Position numbers and translations under genes: made by a program
Notes under the pieces: model-generated
Database searches by the model: none
Told to the model about the DNA's origin: nothing
The model's input: only the letters and a program-made list of their open reading frames with translations
Shown: positions 56,352 to 64,000 of the stretch, piece by piece
Layout: each line of letters opens with the position of its first letter
Position numbering within the stretch: position 1 is the stretch's first letter
Assembly (NCBI RefSeq): GCF_003977595.1
Contig: NZ_RYYR01000001.1
Coordinates: 186,001 to 250,000 of the forward strand
Direction: 5' to 3'
Source: Lysinibacillus antri
GTDB lineage: Bacteria > Bacillota > Bacilli > Bacillales_A > Planococcaceae
Length of the DNA stretch: 64,000 bases

Positions 56352-56891
56352 ATGTTTTTACTCCAAATGGTGGATACCACGATTAAAAAAGTAAAATCCC
56401 ACGCTGCTAATTTAATTACAATTTGTAATCTTTCTTTTGGTAGTGCTTCCATTATGGCAACATTAAATGAAGCTTATAGTTATAGCGTATTATTTATCTT
56501 TATCGCTGCTTTTTTAGATCGATATGATGGAAAAGTGGCAAGAAAATTTAACCTAGAATCTGAACTAGGTAAACAATTAGACTCTATGGGTGATATTATA
56601 TCATTTGGTGTAGCCCCAGCCCTACTAATGTATGAAATAATCATGACTCATTTAGGAATGGCCGGAACCCTCTTAACCATTTTATATATTGCTTCAGGTG
56701 CATTTCGTTTAGCTCGTTTTAACATTACTGAATCAACAGGGTACTTCGTAGGTCTACCAATCACAGCTGCAGGTACATTTTTAACGTTTACTTATTTCTT
56801 CACAACAATTGTAAATCCTATCACGTATTTATTTTTGTTTCCACTACTTTCAATCTTAATGATTAGCAACTTTAAATTAAAAAAAGTTTAA
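56352..56891 (+). CDS. pssA: CDP-diacylglycerol-serine O-phosphatidyltransferase PssA
   Basis: PssA makes phosphatidylserine from CDP-DAG and L-serine. The ATG at 56352 is placed after AAAGGAGTG, giving 179 residues. The CDP-alcohol phosphotransferase signature D-x2-DG-x2-AR-x8-G-x3-D-x3-D is complete from the DRYDGKVAR segment to KQLDSMGD. Five or six membrane helices are seen. With psd it supplies PE. Confidence 0.93.
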   Translation: MFLLQMVDTTIKKVKSHAANLITICNLSFGSASIMATLNEAYSYSVLFIFIAAFLDRYDGKVARKFNLESELGKQLDSMGDIISFGVAPALLMYEIIMTHLGMAGTLLTILYIASGAFRLARFNITESTGYFVGLPITAAGTFLTFTYFFTTIVNPITYLFLFPLLSILMISNFKLKKV

Positions 56892-56896
56892 CCGCA

Positions 56897-56933
56897 ATCG
56901 GTGCATTTTTATCTAGTGCATCGATTATTTTTT
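56897..56933 (+). terminator. Terminator of pssA
   Basis: ATCGGTGCA pairs with TGCATCGAT (one wobble), then TATTTTTT. Confidence 0.8.
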
Positions 56934-57020
56934 GACCGAAACGGTAGTATAGATTTTATGGATGTCCACTACGATGCGACAAATCGTGTTTTCTACCCAT
57001 AAGATTCTGCTACTTTTTTT

Positions 57021-57049
57021 TCATTTTCTAGCAAAGCTTATCATATAAT
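57021..57049 (+). promoter_or_regulatory. SigE-type promoter of sigK
   Basis: TCATTTT, 14-nt spacer, CATATAAT closely fits the SigE consensus (kmATATT-N14-CATACAnT). sigK is transcribed by SigE with SpoIIID in B. subtilis. Confidence 0.6.
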
Positions 57050-57077
57050 GTCGTAAAAGGCAGAAAGGATGACGTAA

Positions 57078-57812
57078 TTGAGCGGTATTTTTGCGTCACT
57101 TATGCAGCTTTGGCTAGACATCCCATCTTTTTTAGGGTATTTAAAGGGGCAGGCATTTCACCGACCTTTTACAAAAGAAGAAGAAGCGAAAGCCATTGAA
57201 CGATTTATGGCAGGAGATGAACAAGCACGTTTAGATTTAATTGAACGAAATATGAGGCTCGTTGCCCATGTAGTAAAAAAATTCCATCCTCAACATGAAC
57301 AACTCGATGATTACATTTCTATCGGAACAATCGGTTTAATGAAAGCGGTCAGTAGTTATACGCCTGACAAAAAAACCCGTCTAGCAACCTATGCTGCAAG
57401 GTGTATAGAAAATGAGATTTTAATGCATTTAAGAGCACAAAAGAAAGTTCAAAAAGACGTTTCGCTTTTTGAACCAATCGGGGTGGATAAAGAAGGACAA
57501 TCATTGCAAATTCGTGATTTACTACAACTCGATGAAGAACCCGCAATCGACAAAATTGAACAAAAAGAAAGCTTTGAACAACTTTATGCATATTTAAATA
57601 CGCTTGAACCCCGTGAATTAGAAATTATCGTCTACCGCTATGGTTTAAATAACAATGACCCGTTAACTCAAAAGGAAATTGCGAAAAAGCTAAAAATTTC
57701 CCGAAGTTACGTTTCAAGAATCGAAAAACGAGCACTGGTGAAACTGTATCAACAATTTAAGCATAGCCAAGCAGAGAAAGAAAATAAAAGAGCCGAAATC
57801 GAATCTACCTAA
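57078..57812 (+). CDS. sigK: Sporulation sigma factor SigK (pro-SigK)
   Basis: The late mother-cell sigma factor for cortex, coat and mother-cell lysis genes. TTG start after AGGATGAC; 244 residues. A hydrophobic prosequence of about 20-25 residues (SGIFASLMQLWLDIPSFLGY) should be removed by SpoIVFB. Region 2 (LISI-like DDYISIGTIGLMKAV, LATYAARCIENEI) and region 4 (TQKEIAKKLKISRSYVSRIEKRAL) are intact. The gene is uninterrupted: no skin-type element splits it. A SigE-type promoter precedes it. Confidence 0.95.
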   Translation: MSGIFASLMQLWLDIPSFLGYLKGQAFHRPFTKEEEAKAIERFMAGDEQARLDLIERNMRLVAHVVKKFHPQHEQLDDYISIGTIGLMKAVSSYTPDKKTRLATYAARCIENEILMHLRAQKKVQKDVSLFEPIGVDKEGQSLQIRDLLQLDEEPAIDKIEQKESFEQLYAYLNTLEPRELEIIVYRYGLNNNDPLTQKEIAKKLKISRSYVSRIEKRALVKLYQQFKHSQAEKENKRAEIEST

Positions 57813-57941
57813 GAAAAGCGTAAGCGCCCTCGCTCAGCCCCGAAAGAAACTGGAGACTTCCGACAAGCATGCTTGCATGCGTAGGAGGAAGTTGAAGTTT
57901 CCGAGGGGCTAGGGCGCTGAAGCTAGACACTGTTCTAAGTC
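57811..57941 (+). repeat. Dispersed structured repeat, copy E (after sigK)
   Basis: Its first bases AAGAAAAGCG overlap the sigK TAA. It ends AGCTAGACACTGTTC. The ends AAGCGCCCT / AGGGCGCT pair, and the middle has CATGCTTGCATGCG. It is the shortest clean copy; the GGCGC stems make a long hairpin that may act at the sigK mRNA 3' end. Confidence 0.85.
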
Positions 57942-57961
57942 CGAAATTTTATACTTATTCT

Positions 57962-58008
57962 TTAAAAAAAGCTCATTTAGGACATTAATCGTCTTAAATG
58001 AGCTTTTC
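57962..58008 (-). terminator. Terminator of the 31-codon gene
   Basis: AAAAGCTCATTTA pairs with TAAATGAGCTTTT; seven T follow on the minus strand and four on the plus, so it may also back up sigK. Confidence 0.8.
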
Positions 58009-58012
58009 GTAA

Positions 58013-58108
58013 TTAACGATATCTTGTTTCAGTGTTTGCACCAAAGTAAATAAGTATTCCTAAAATCGCTGTAATTGCAACCGAACCACCCATTAATAAT
58101 AACATCAT
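58013..58108 (-). CDS. 31-residue single-span membrane peptide, unknown
   Basis: AGGAGG lies 5 nt before an ATGATG start, the frame is 31 codons, and a strong terminator follows within 5 nt of the TAA. The peptide has one hydrophobic helix (about 2-23, LLLMGGSVAITAILGILIYF) and a short polar tail NTETRYR. The full expression context (SD, short frame, terminator) argues that it is a real gene. It is not a recognised family; holin-like or small-subunit roles are guesses. Confidence 0.68.
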   Translation of the reverse strand: MMLLLMGGSVAITAILGILIYFGANTETRYR

Positions 58109-58197
58109 TAAAACCTCCTATTTTTAACAACTAATAAATCCTATCTCCATATTACTTGCATATTTTCAAAACCTCAAGAGTGTTTCAAATGAATTCG

Positions 58198-58890
58198 CTA
58201 CAGCTTTTCAATTGTTTTTAACACAATTTCAGTTGAATGTTTTGCAGCAACCGGTAAAAATTCATCAAAACTAATATTTGATTCTTTTCCTGCAATATCA
58301 GACAGTGCACGAATAACTACAAATGGCGTGTTAAATTGATAACACACTTGCGCCACTGCAGCCGCTTCCATTTCAACTGCCTTCATTTGCGGGAAATAAG
58401 TTCTTACCTTCTCTACTCGTTGTGGATCGTTCATGAAAGAGTCGCCTGAACAGATAAGCCCCACACCATATTGATGTTCACCGATTTCGTCGACAGCTTC
58501 TTCCGCCAATTTCATTAATTCTGCATCGGCTTTAAATGCTGGTGGCATCTGTGGTACTTGCCCCATTTCATAATTAAAAATCGTCACATCAACATCGTGG
58601 TGACGTACTTCATCTGAAATAACAATTGCTCCGACTTCAAGAGCCGCGTCATAGCCACCTGCTGATCCTGTATTAATGACTACATCCGGCTTAAATTCAT
58701 GTAGTAATATCGTTGTCGACATTGCTGCATTCACTTTTCCGATACCACTTTTTAATAGAACAACTTCTTTATTTTCATATGTACCCGAAGTATATTCACT
58801 ATTCGCAATCGTCGTTACTTGCGGATTGCTTAGAGCATTTCGTAAAAGTTCTACTTCTTGCTCCATTGCTCCAATTACTGCAATTTTCAT
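58198..58890 (-). CDS. mtnN: 5'-Methylthioadenosine/S-adenosylhomocysteine nucleosidase MtnN
   Basis: MtnN hydrolyses MTA and SAH to adenine and the thio-ribose in the methyl cycle. ATG at 58890 ([13 protein letters not shown]) is seven bases after GGAGG, giving 230 residues. The N-terminal GAMEQEV (catalytic Glu), [16 protein letters not shown] and ALSDIAG (catalytic Asp) are intact. B. subtilis has yrrT-mtnN-mccA-mccB; those partners are missing here. Confidence 0.95.
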   Translation of the reverse strand: MKIAVIGAMEQEVELLRNALSNPQVTTIANSEYTSGTYENKEVVLLKSGIGKVNAAMSTTILLHEFKPDVVINTGSAGGYDAALEVGAIVISDEVRHHDVDVTIFNYEMGQVPQMPPAFKADAELMKLAEEAVDEIGEHQYGVGLICSGDSFMNDPQRVEKVRTYFPQMKAVEMEAAAVAQVCYQFNTPFVVIRALSDIAGKESNISFDEFLPVAAKHSTEIVLKTIEKL

Positions 58891-58957
58891 GATATTTCCT
58901 CCATTCTCCAAGTAATAACATTAAAGAATAAATCGTTGTCCGTCAACCTTTCGAACA

Positions 58958-59641
58958 TTAATAGGCTCCATCTAATTGATTTAGTTTTTCTACTTTTACG
59001 GGAATCCATCCTTCGTTTTCAATCCATTCAATGTATACTCGATATTTATCTGTTCGTTCTGCATCCTTCGACGTAAGAACGGCCACGGAAGAATTCGGAC
59101 TACCATTATTTTTTACTGACCAGACAATGATATTCTCCGGTTCTAATGAAACTGCATTTTGGAATGTTTCAAGTTTTTCTTCATAATCAATATGACCTTC
59201 TGTATATGCGGATACATGTTCTCCAGTCTGTTTTGTCGGCGTTGACTGCCAATTTGGATTCACAATCACTTCATCGACGATCGGATCTTCTGAAGGTGCT
59301 ACAATTAGTTCAGAGCTTAGGTTTTCGTCACTTCCTATTGGTTCATCAATGGTTTCATCGTCACTCGTTTCTTCATCTACCTCTTCACTTGTACGATCTT
59401 CCGTTGTATCATCAGTAATTTTAGCGTCTTTAGATGATTCATCCGTTGTGTTTGCCACTTCATCATTTTTAGTGTTCTGATCTTTGTCCGTAAAAATACT
59501 AATCAGATTTAATATAATCAGGATGGAAACAATTGCTATGAGTATGTTTAGAAGGCGGTCCATTTTTTTACGTTTTCCATCATTCTGATAACGTTGTCTT
59601 TTTTCAGAACGATTCATGTAATCTCGACTTTCATTTTCCAT
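58958..59641 (-). CDS. yrrS: YrrS family membrane protein (DUF1510)
   Basis: A single-pass protein with a short basic cytoplasmic N-terminus, one membrane helix (about 33-52) and an acidic, Asp/Glu/Thr-rich stalk before a C-terminal DUF1510 domain (YEEKLETFQNAVSLEPENIIVWSVKNNG). Start uncertain: ATG 59641 (MENESRDY) has GGAAGGGG 13 nt upstream; ATG 59617 and an ATG at 59668 are alternatives. In B. subtilis it follows the PBP gene pbpI, which is absent here. Confidence 0.82.
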   Translation of the reverse strand: MENESRDYMNRSEKRQRYQNDGKRKKMDRLLNILIAIVSILIILNLISIFTDKDQNTKNDEVANTTDESSKDAKITDDTTEDRTSEEVDEETSDDETIDEPIGSDENLSSELIVAPSEDPIVDEVIVNPNWQSTPTKQTGEHVSAYTEGHIDYEEKLETFQNAVSLEPENIIVWSVKNNGSPNSSVAVLTSKDAERTDKYRVYIEWIENEGWIPVKVEKLNQLDGAY

Positions 59642-59787
59642 GAGATAAGTTAATCCCCTTCCAAGCATTTTTGAATCTACTATATTTTATCAACAACCAT
59701 TCTTATAATTCTATATTGAGGACATATATTTAATGTATTTGTTATAAAATAAACATTCACTCATTCAACATTAATTTTTGATTAAAT

Positions 59788-59831
59788 AGAAAAAGCCGAC
59801 AAATCAAATGTTTCGATTTGTCGACTTTTAA
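59788..59831 (-). terminator. Terminator of greA
   Basis: AAAAGTCGACAAATC pairs with GATTTGTCGGCTTTT (one wobble) around nine bases, followed by a T-run on the minus strand. Confidence 0.88.
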
Positions 59832-59879
59832 TGCACAAATATTTCGGCTATGTATCGTTTAAGCCATTAGTTAGGTGAA

Positions 59880-60365
59880 TTACTTCGCCGTATTAATGGA
59901 CACAATACGAACTTCCATATCTCCACCTGGTGTTGTTAATTTCACAATATCATCTACTTTTTTGCCTAATAACGCTTTGGCAATTGGTGAATCGTTTGAA
60001 ATACGACCTTCGAATGGATCTGCTTCTGCTGAACCAACAATTGTATATTCCTCTTCATCACCATCAGGTAGCTCGATAAACGTAACTGTCTTACCTAATG
60101 TTACGACATCACTTTCCCCTTCAGTTTCTTGAATAATGATGGCATTACGTAACATGGATTCAATGGCAGAAATTCGACCTTCAACAAAGCCTTGTTCTTC
60201 TTTTGCTGAATCATATTCAGAGTTCTCTGATAAGTCTCCGAAACTGCGTGCCACTTTAATACGCTCCACAACTTCTTTACGTTTAACTGTTTTTAAGTGC
60301 TCTAATTCATCTTCTAATTTTTGTTTTCCTGCTAATGTCATTGGATATTGTTTTTCATTTGACAT
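59880..60365 (-). CDS. greA: Transcription elongation factor GreA
   Basis: GreA rescues backtracked RNA polymerase by stimulating transcript cleavage. ATG at 60365 ([10 protein letters not shown]) follows AAGGAGTGATT; 161 residues. The N-terminal coiled coil carries the acidic tip [15 protein letters not shown] and the C-terminal FKBP-like domain ends VVTLG...[11 protein letters not shown]...[11 protein letters not shown]. It has its own promoter with ACGTAAAA repeats. Confidence 0.96.
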   Translation of the reverse strand: MSNEKQYPMTLAGKQKLEDELEHLKTVKRKEVVERIKVARSFGDLSENSEYDSAKEEQGFVEGRISAIESMLRNAIIIQETEGESDVVTLGKTVTFIELPDGDEEEYTIVGSAEADPFEGRISNDSPIAKALLGKKVDDIVKLTTPGGDMEVRIVSINTAK

Positions 60366-60395
60366 GACAATCACTCCTTAAATACTTGAAATAAT

Positions 60396-60423
60396 ACTAT
60401 ACACGTAAAAAGTAAAAATGCAA
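60396..60423 (-). promoter_or_regulatory. Promoter of greA with flanking ACGTAAAA repeats
   Basis: On the minus strand TTGCAT, 16-nt spacer, TATAGT. The spacer holds TTTTACGT, and two direct ACGTAAAA copies (60453-60446, 60439-60432) lie just upstream of the -35: three 8-mers in one promoter. Confidence 0.5.
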
Positions 60424-60544
60424 TCGTTTTCTTTTACGTTTATACTTTTACGTTCGGTTATAGAAAACAACCTAAATAGATTTCCTCTTTTTACAATTGT
60501 TTAAACCCCTGTTAAACAAAGAAATAGAGTGTAATAATAAAACC

Positions 60545-60613
60545 CGGTCAGTAGTTAAGCATATGAGACAAGCCCTTCTATTAGAAGTAGTTTGTCCACT
60601 TAACTAGTAACCG
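60545..60613. repeat. Long imperfect hairpin between greA and udk
   Basis: Arms CGGTCAGTAGTTAAG and CTTAACTAGTAACCG (13 of 15 paired) enclose GACAA / TTGTC and TTCT / AGAA. On the minus strand GGGTTTTATTATT follows, so it could terminate the udk transcript; its size also suits a small mobile or structured RNA element. The 317-nt gap 60366-60682 holds this and the greA promoter. Confidence 0.6.
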
Positions 60614-60682
60614 AATTTTATTTTTTACCAATATTAAATTGATTTGTAAAGTACTAATTTATTCCAACACTCACTCATCATA

Positions 60683-61321
60683 TTACACATTGGTCGTAGT
60701 TTCAAGAATTGTTTTAATTTTTGTTACCATCAAATCAATGGCAACTTCATTCTCGCCGCCTTCAGGAATAATTACATCAGCATAACGTTTCGTTGGCTCA
60801 ATAAATAAATTATGCATTGGACGAACAGCAGTTAAATATTGTTCAATGACTGAATCAATTGTTCTACCTCGTTCCTTAATATCCCGCTCAATTCGACGTA
60901 TTATACGTAAATCCGAGTCTGTATCTACAAATAATTTGATATCCATCAAGTCCCTAAGACGTTTATCCTCTAATACGAGAATACCTTCTAAAATAATTAC
61001 ATCTTTTGGTTCAACATGAATGACTTCTTGAGCACGCGTATGATTTACATAATCATATACTGGTTTATCAATCGCTTGGCGGTCTAACAAACGATGTAAA
61101 TGTTCTAATAAAAGGTCATTATCAAAGGCTAATGGATGGTCGTAGTTTGTTTGTAGACGTTCTTCAAAAGTTAAATGACTTTGATTTTTATAATAATAGT
61201 CTTGTTCAATTACAACGACAGAATGATTTCTAAAAACATCGTAAATGGCATGTGTTACGCTTGTTTTTCCAGAGCATGAGCCTCCAGCAATCCCTAAAAC
61301 TAAAGGGCGCTTCTTTGTCAT
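60683..61321 (-). CDS. udk: Uridine kinase Udk
   Basis: Udk phosphorylates uridine and cytidine to UMP and CMP in salvage. It has 212 residues, with P-loop [12 protein letters not shown] (10-21), FDNDLL and [12 protein letters not shown] lid motifs. Its ATG directly follows the trhP2 stop (TAAATG), so it is in the trmR-trhP1-trhP2-udk operon. Confidence 0.96.
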   Translation of the reverse strand: MTKKRPLVLGIAGGSCSGKTSVTHAIYDVFRNHSVVVIEQDYYYKNQSHLTFEERLQTNYDHPLAFDNDLLLEHLHRLLDRQAIDKPVYDYVNHTRAQEVIHVEPKDVIILEGILVLEDKRLRDLMDIKLFVDTDSDLRIIRRIERDIKERGRTIDSVIEQYLTAVRPMHNLFIEPTKRYADVIIPEGGENEVAIDLMVTKIKTILETTTNV

Positions 61322-62599
61322 TTACTTATTCTCCTTCCGCATCATGTTGAATTTGAACAATGGACGATCTACTTTGAATTTTACGATCTGTAACGGATGG
61401 TTTGCCACTTCAATTTCCTCGTCATCTTCGTTCCAAACTTGACCAACTTCCATTTTAAATGAATCGATTTCAGGACCAAAGAACTCAATTGTATCTCCTG
61501 GTTTGAAGTAGTTACGTTGTTGTAACGTTACCATTTGAGTTTCCTCATTATAGTCTAATACTAAACCTGCAAAATCCCATTTCATTTTCGCTGCATGGAA
61601 GCCAAACATTTGTTGTTTATAGCTCGGTTCCCCTTCAAAGAATGCAGAGGCTGCGGCACGATTTGCACAACGGTCTAATTCTTCTAACCACTCTTTTTTA
61701 ATTTTAAAGTTTTCTGGATCTGCACAGTACGCATCAATCACTTTACGATACACAGAGATTACCGTTGCAATATAGTGGATCGATTTCATACGACCTTCCA
61801 CTTTTAACGAATCGATACCTAACTCAATCATGTGAGGAATTGATTCAATTAATTTCAAGTCTTTAGGACTCATAGCAAATGGTGCTTCCCCTTCATTAAA
61901 TAAGGCTTTTTCTTCACCATCAACTTGCTCGTATAAATCGTAATCCCAACGACAACTTTGACAGCATCCACCACGGTTCGAGTCACGCGCTGTCATATGA
62001 TTCGATAATACGCATCGACCAGAATAGGCAATACACATCGCCCCATGGACAAATGCTTCTATTTCGATATCCACTTCTTGTTTCATTTTGAGCATTTCTT
62101 CTGCCCCAACTTCACGGGCTAATACGACACGATGAAGTCCTTCTTCTTTCCAGTACTTCACTGCTTTCCAGTTGGATAAAGATTGCTGAGTAGAAAGGTG
62201 AATTTCTAACTTTGGTGCGATACGGCGACACGTTTCAATAATTAATGGGTCCGCCACAATAATGCCTCGAACACCAGCACCTTCAATTGCTTGTAGGTAT
62301 TCTTCTAAACCATCCATATTTTCATTGTGGGCAAAAATGTTCGTTGTAACATAGACAACTGCACCGTATTTTTTGGCGAATTCAACACCTTCACGCATTT
62401 CTTCAATAGAGAAGTTATCCGCATTTGAACGCAAACCAAATTCTTGTCCACCAATAAATACTGCGTCAGCACCATAGTGTACCGCAATTTTTAGCTTTTC
62501 TAAACTTCCAGCTGGAGCTAATAATTCTGGTTTCTTCGTAATGACACGTTTTCCATCGACTACTTCTCGAATTTTTTCGTTTTCTATTAGTTGTAACAA
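61322..62599 (-). CDS. trhP2: U32-family tRNA hydroxylation protein TrhP2 (YrrO)
   Basis: With TrhP1 it makes 5-hydroxyuridine at tRNA position 34, using prephenate-dependent chemistry; long annotated as collagenase-like peptidase U32. TTG start after GGAGGG, 425 residues. It has a TIM-barrel-like domain ELLAPAGSLEKLKIAVHYGADAVFIGG and the U32 signature EAFVHGAMCIAYSGRCVLSNH, with a Cys cluster (CCQSC) expected to bind Fe-S. It lies 15 nt after trhP1. Confidence 0.93.
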   Translation of the reverse strand: MLQLIENEKIREVVDGKRVITKKPELLAPAGSLEKLKIAVHYGADAVFIGGQEFGLRSNADNFSIEEMREGVEFAKKYGAVVYVTTNIFAHNENMDGLEEYLQAIEGAGVRGIIVADPLIIETCRRIAPKLEIHLSTQQSLSNWKAVKYWKEEGLHRVVLAREVGAEEMLKMKQEVDIEIEAFVHGAMCIAYSGRCVLSNHMTARDSNRGGCCQSCRWDYDLYEQVDGEEKALFNEGEAPFAMSPKDLKLIESIPHMIELGIDSLKVEGRMKSIHYIATVISVYRKVIDAYCADPENFKIKKEWLEELDRCANRAAASAFFEGEPSYKQQMFGFHAAKMKWDFAGLVLDYNEETQMVTLQQRNYFKPGDTIEFFGPEIDSFKMEVGQVWNEDDEEIEVANHPLQIVKFKVDRPLFKFNMMRKENK

Positions 62600-62614
62600 G
62601 CCGGACCCTCCATT

Positions 62615-63547
62615 CTAATACACTGTTTCTTTGAAGATAAATCCTGTATCTAACGGACGTAATTTTGGTTGGATTTCTTCAATTTTTTCTAATAGCTCGT
62701 CTTTCATTGCATTATAAGCATCTTCACCTTGATCGAAGAAGGCATCAACTGCTTGGCGATAGCAATTTGTAACGGTTGTTATATAGTCTTCACTATGTAA
62801 TACGCCATCAATTTTTAATGAATCGATCCCCGCTTCAAGCAGTTCTGTCAGCTCATCAATTAAACACATATCATTCGGTGAAAAAATATGTGTTCCATTT
62901 TCATCTTCATAAATTGGGTATTTATTTTTACGTTCTTTATCATGTAAAAACATATTTTTATTTTCTTTACGGTTTTCAATCTCCATTGCTTCTCCACGAT
63001 ATAGGAAGTAATTTCCTAAAAGAGAACGTTTCGATTGGAACATACATGTCATTCCATGTACTTGAACTTCGATTTCAGGTTTTGCATTTTCTTTAATTTC
63101 TAACACTTCGTCTAAAGAAAGCTCACGTGCAAGTACCGCTCGTTTTGCCCCACGCTCTTCCCAGTAATTTGCTTGGAACCAGTTTGTTGCGATTGTTTCT
63201 GGATTCCAATGTAATGGAATCGTAATGCCTAGTTCACGAACTGCCATTACTACTGCAGGGTCACCAAATACTAGGGAATCCACACCAATTCTTTGCAATT
63301 GTTTTAAATAATCATCCAATGCATCTAAACGGTCATTATGGAAAATCGCATTTACTGCAACATATACTTTTTTACCGGCTTCATGGATTATTTTAGTCGC
63401 TTGTTCTACTTCATTTAAAGTAAATTCTCCTGCTAATCGTAAGCCAAATTTTTGTTCACCAATGATAAAAGCATCTGCACCTGCTTCAATTAAAGCATTT
63501 ACATGATCCAACGATTTTGGTGTAACTAATATTTCTGGTTTTTTCAC
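62615..63547 (-). CDS. trhP1: U32-family tRNA hydroxylation protein TrhP1 (YrrN)
   Basis: Partner of TrhP2. GTG at 63547 (MKKPEILVTP) fits the SD AGAGGTGACG and B. subtilis YrrN, giving 310 residues; an ATG seven codons upstream overlaps the SD. The barrel start (EAGADAFIIGEQKFGLRLAGEF) and VQVHGMTCMFQSKRSLLGNYF are conserved. Unlike TrhP2 the Cys-rich cluster is reduced. It lies 5 nt after trmR. Confidence 0.93.
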   Translation of the reverse strand: MKKPEILVTPKSLDHVNALIEAGADAFIIGEQKFGLRLAGEFTLNEVEQATKIIHEAGKKVYVAVNAIFHNDRLDALDDYLKQLQRIGVDSLVFGDPAVVMAVRELGITIPLHWNPETIATNWFQANYWEERGAKRAVLARELSLDEVLEIKENAKPEIEVQVHGMTCMFQSKRSLLGNYFLYRGEAMEIENRKENKNMFLHDKERKNKYPIYEDENGTHIFSPNDMCLIDELTELLEAGIDSLKIDGVLHSEDYITTVTNCYRQAVDAFFDQGEDAYNAMKDELLEKIEEIQPKLRPLDTGFIFKETVY

Positions 63548-63552
63548 TTTCG

Positions 63553-64000
63553 TCACCTCTTCAAACATATTAACAATCCATCACCGATCGGAAAAAATGT
63601 ACTATCATAGTCTGGATGATTCATAATCCAATCCGTGAAATTTTTTAAATTCCGAATCATCGTTCTTTTTCTACGAGGAACTTCTTTAATATCTAAATCT
63701 GATAATCCATGCATGTACATATTATCGATATACAAAATGCCACCAGAAGGGACAAGTGGCGAATACTTTTCAAAAAATCGTTGGTATTGTCCTTTCGCCG
63801 CATCAATAAAAATCGCATCAAAAGTAGACTGAATCTTTTCCACATCTACCTCTAACGCGTCCCCCTCAATAACAGTAATGCGGTTGCCCGCTTGTGAACG
63901 CGATAGAAAGTGTTTTGCCATCTCTACTCGTTCTAGATCGCGTTCAATTGTAACAATTTTACAATTCGGCAGAGCTAGGGACATACGTAATGCAGAATAA
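63553..64000 (-). CDS. trmR: tRNA 5-hydroxyuridine methyltransferase TrmR (YrrM), 5' end outside window
   Basis: TrmR methylates ho5U34 to mo5U34 with SAM. The open frame runs to the right edge, entering as YSALRMSLALPNCK, the known post-motif-I region of this O-methyltransferase family; the first 60-70 residues are outside. The AIFIDAAKGQYQRFFE motif and the YIDNMYMHG metal-binding region (about 100-115 from the visible start) are intact. It leads trhP1-trhP2-udk, which together build the wobble modification. Confidence 0.93.
   Translation of the reverse strand, partial: YSALRMSLALPNCKIVTIERDLERVEMAKHFLSRSQAGNRITVIEGDALEVDVEKIQSTFDAIFIDAAKGQYQRFFEKYSPLVPSGGILYIDNMYMHGLSDLDIKEVPRRKRTMIRNLKNFTDWIMNHPDYDSTFFPIGDGLLICLKR

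Overview
The window looks like a chromosomal stretch from a low-GC, endospore-forming Bacillota of the Planococcaceae/Caryophanaceae type (Lysinibacillus, Solibacillus or Ureibacillus-like). The reasons are near-complete gene order with the Bacillus subtilis trmK-cccA-sigA-dnaG ... hrcA-dnaK ... comE ... yrrM block, sporulation genes (yqfC, yqfD, spoIIP, gpr, sigK), classical Bacillus Shine-Dalgarno sequences with many GTG/TTG starts, and a single-chain glycyl-tRNA synthetase instead of B. subtilis glyQ+glyS. No rRNA, tRNA, CRISPR array, prophage or intact insertion sequence was seen. The genus is an inference.

Layout. 1-1.7 kb: tail of an unidentified gene and dctA, a C4-dicarboxylate symporter, behind a regulatory region with a cre box and several palindromes. 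1.7-11.2 kb (minus strand): a small membrane protein, yqfO, trmK, cccA, an acyl-CoA dehydrogenase, a membrane protein, sigA (rpoD), dnaG, the PPDK regulator yqfL and ccpN. 11.2-13.4 kb (plus): T-box leader and glyS, followed by a duplicated copy of the glyS 3' end and a 21-bp tandem repeat. 13.5-25.7 kb: a helical hypothetical gene, then on minus recO, era, cdd, dgkA, ybeY, pgpH, phoH, yqfD, yqfC, a hypothetical gene, floA, yqeZ and rpsU. 25.8-29.6 kb: deoC and, on the opposite strand, a three-gene Gtr-type lipid-linked sugar transfer cassette. 29.6-39.1 kb (minus): mtaB, rsmE, prmA, dnaJ, dnaK, grpE, hrcA (CIRCE-controlled) and hemW. 39.2-44.8 kb: a small hypothetical gene, an intergenic region with IS200/IS605-like palindromes, lepA with a structured leader, spoIIP, gpr and rpsT. 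45-55.3 kb: holA, yqzM, comEC/comEB/comEA, yqeM, rsfS, yqeK, nadD, yhbY, aroE, yqeH, yqeG. 55.3-58.1 kb: psd, pssA, an uninterrupted sigK and a 31-codon gene. 58.2-64 kb (minus): mtnN, yrrS, greA, udk, trhP2, trhP1 and a truncated trmR.

Functionally the block joins transcription and replication initiation (SigA, DnaG, GreA), the HrcA heat-shock regulon, tRNA and ribosome maturation (TrmK, MtaB, RsmE, PrmA, YbeY, Era, RsfS, YqeH, TrhP1/TrhP2/TrmR), competence DNA uptake, PE lipid synthesis (PssA, Psd) and spore development.

The most unusual content is intergenic: (i) a dispersed family of structured repeats that in four of five full copies begins exactly at or within a few bases of a stop codon, in the same orientation as the gene; (ii) a structured leader between a good promoter and lepA; (iii) identical TGAAC-N4-TGAAC repeats upstream of dctA, with a variant upstream of a hypothetical gene; (iv) a partial tandem duplication of the glyS 3' end with its terminator; (v) a 31-codon membrane-peptide gene beside sigK; (vi) the Gtr cassette inserted in otherwise conserved synteny. 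None of these has been searched against databases here. Several start sites are refined from Shine-Dalgarno position, as stated in each entry.
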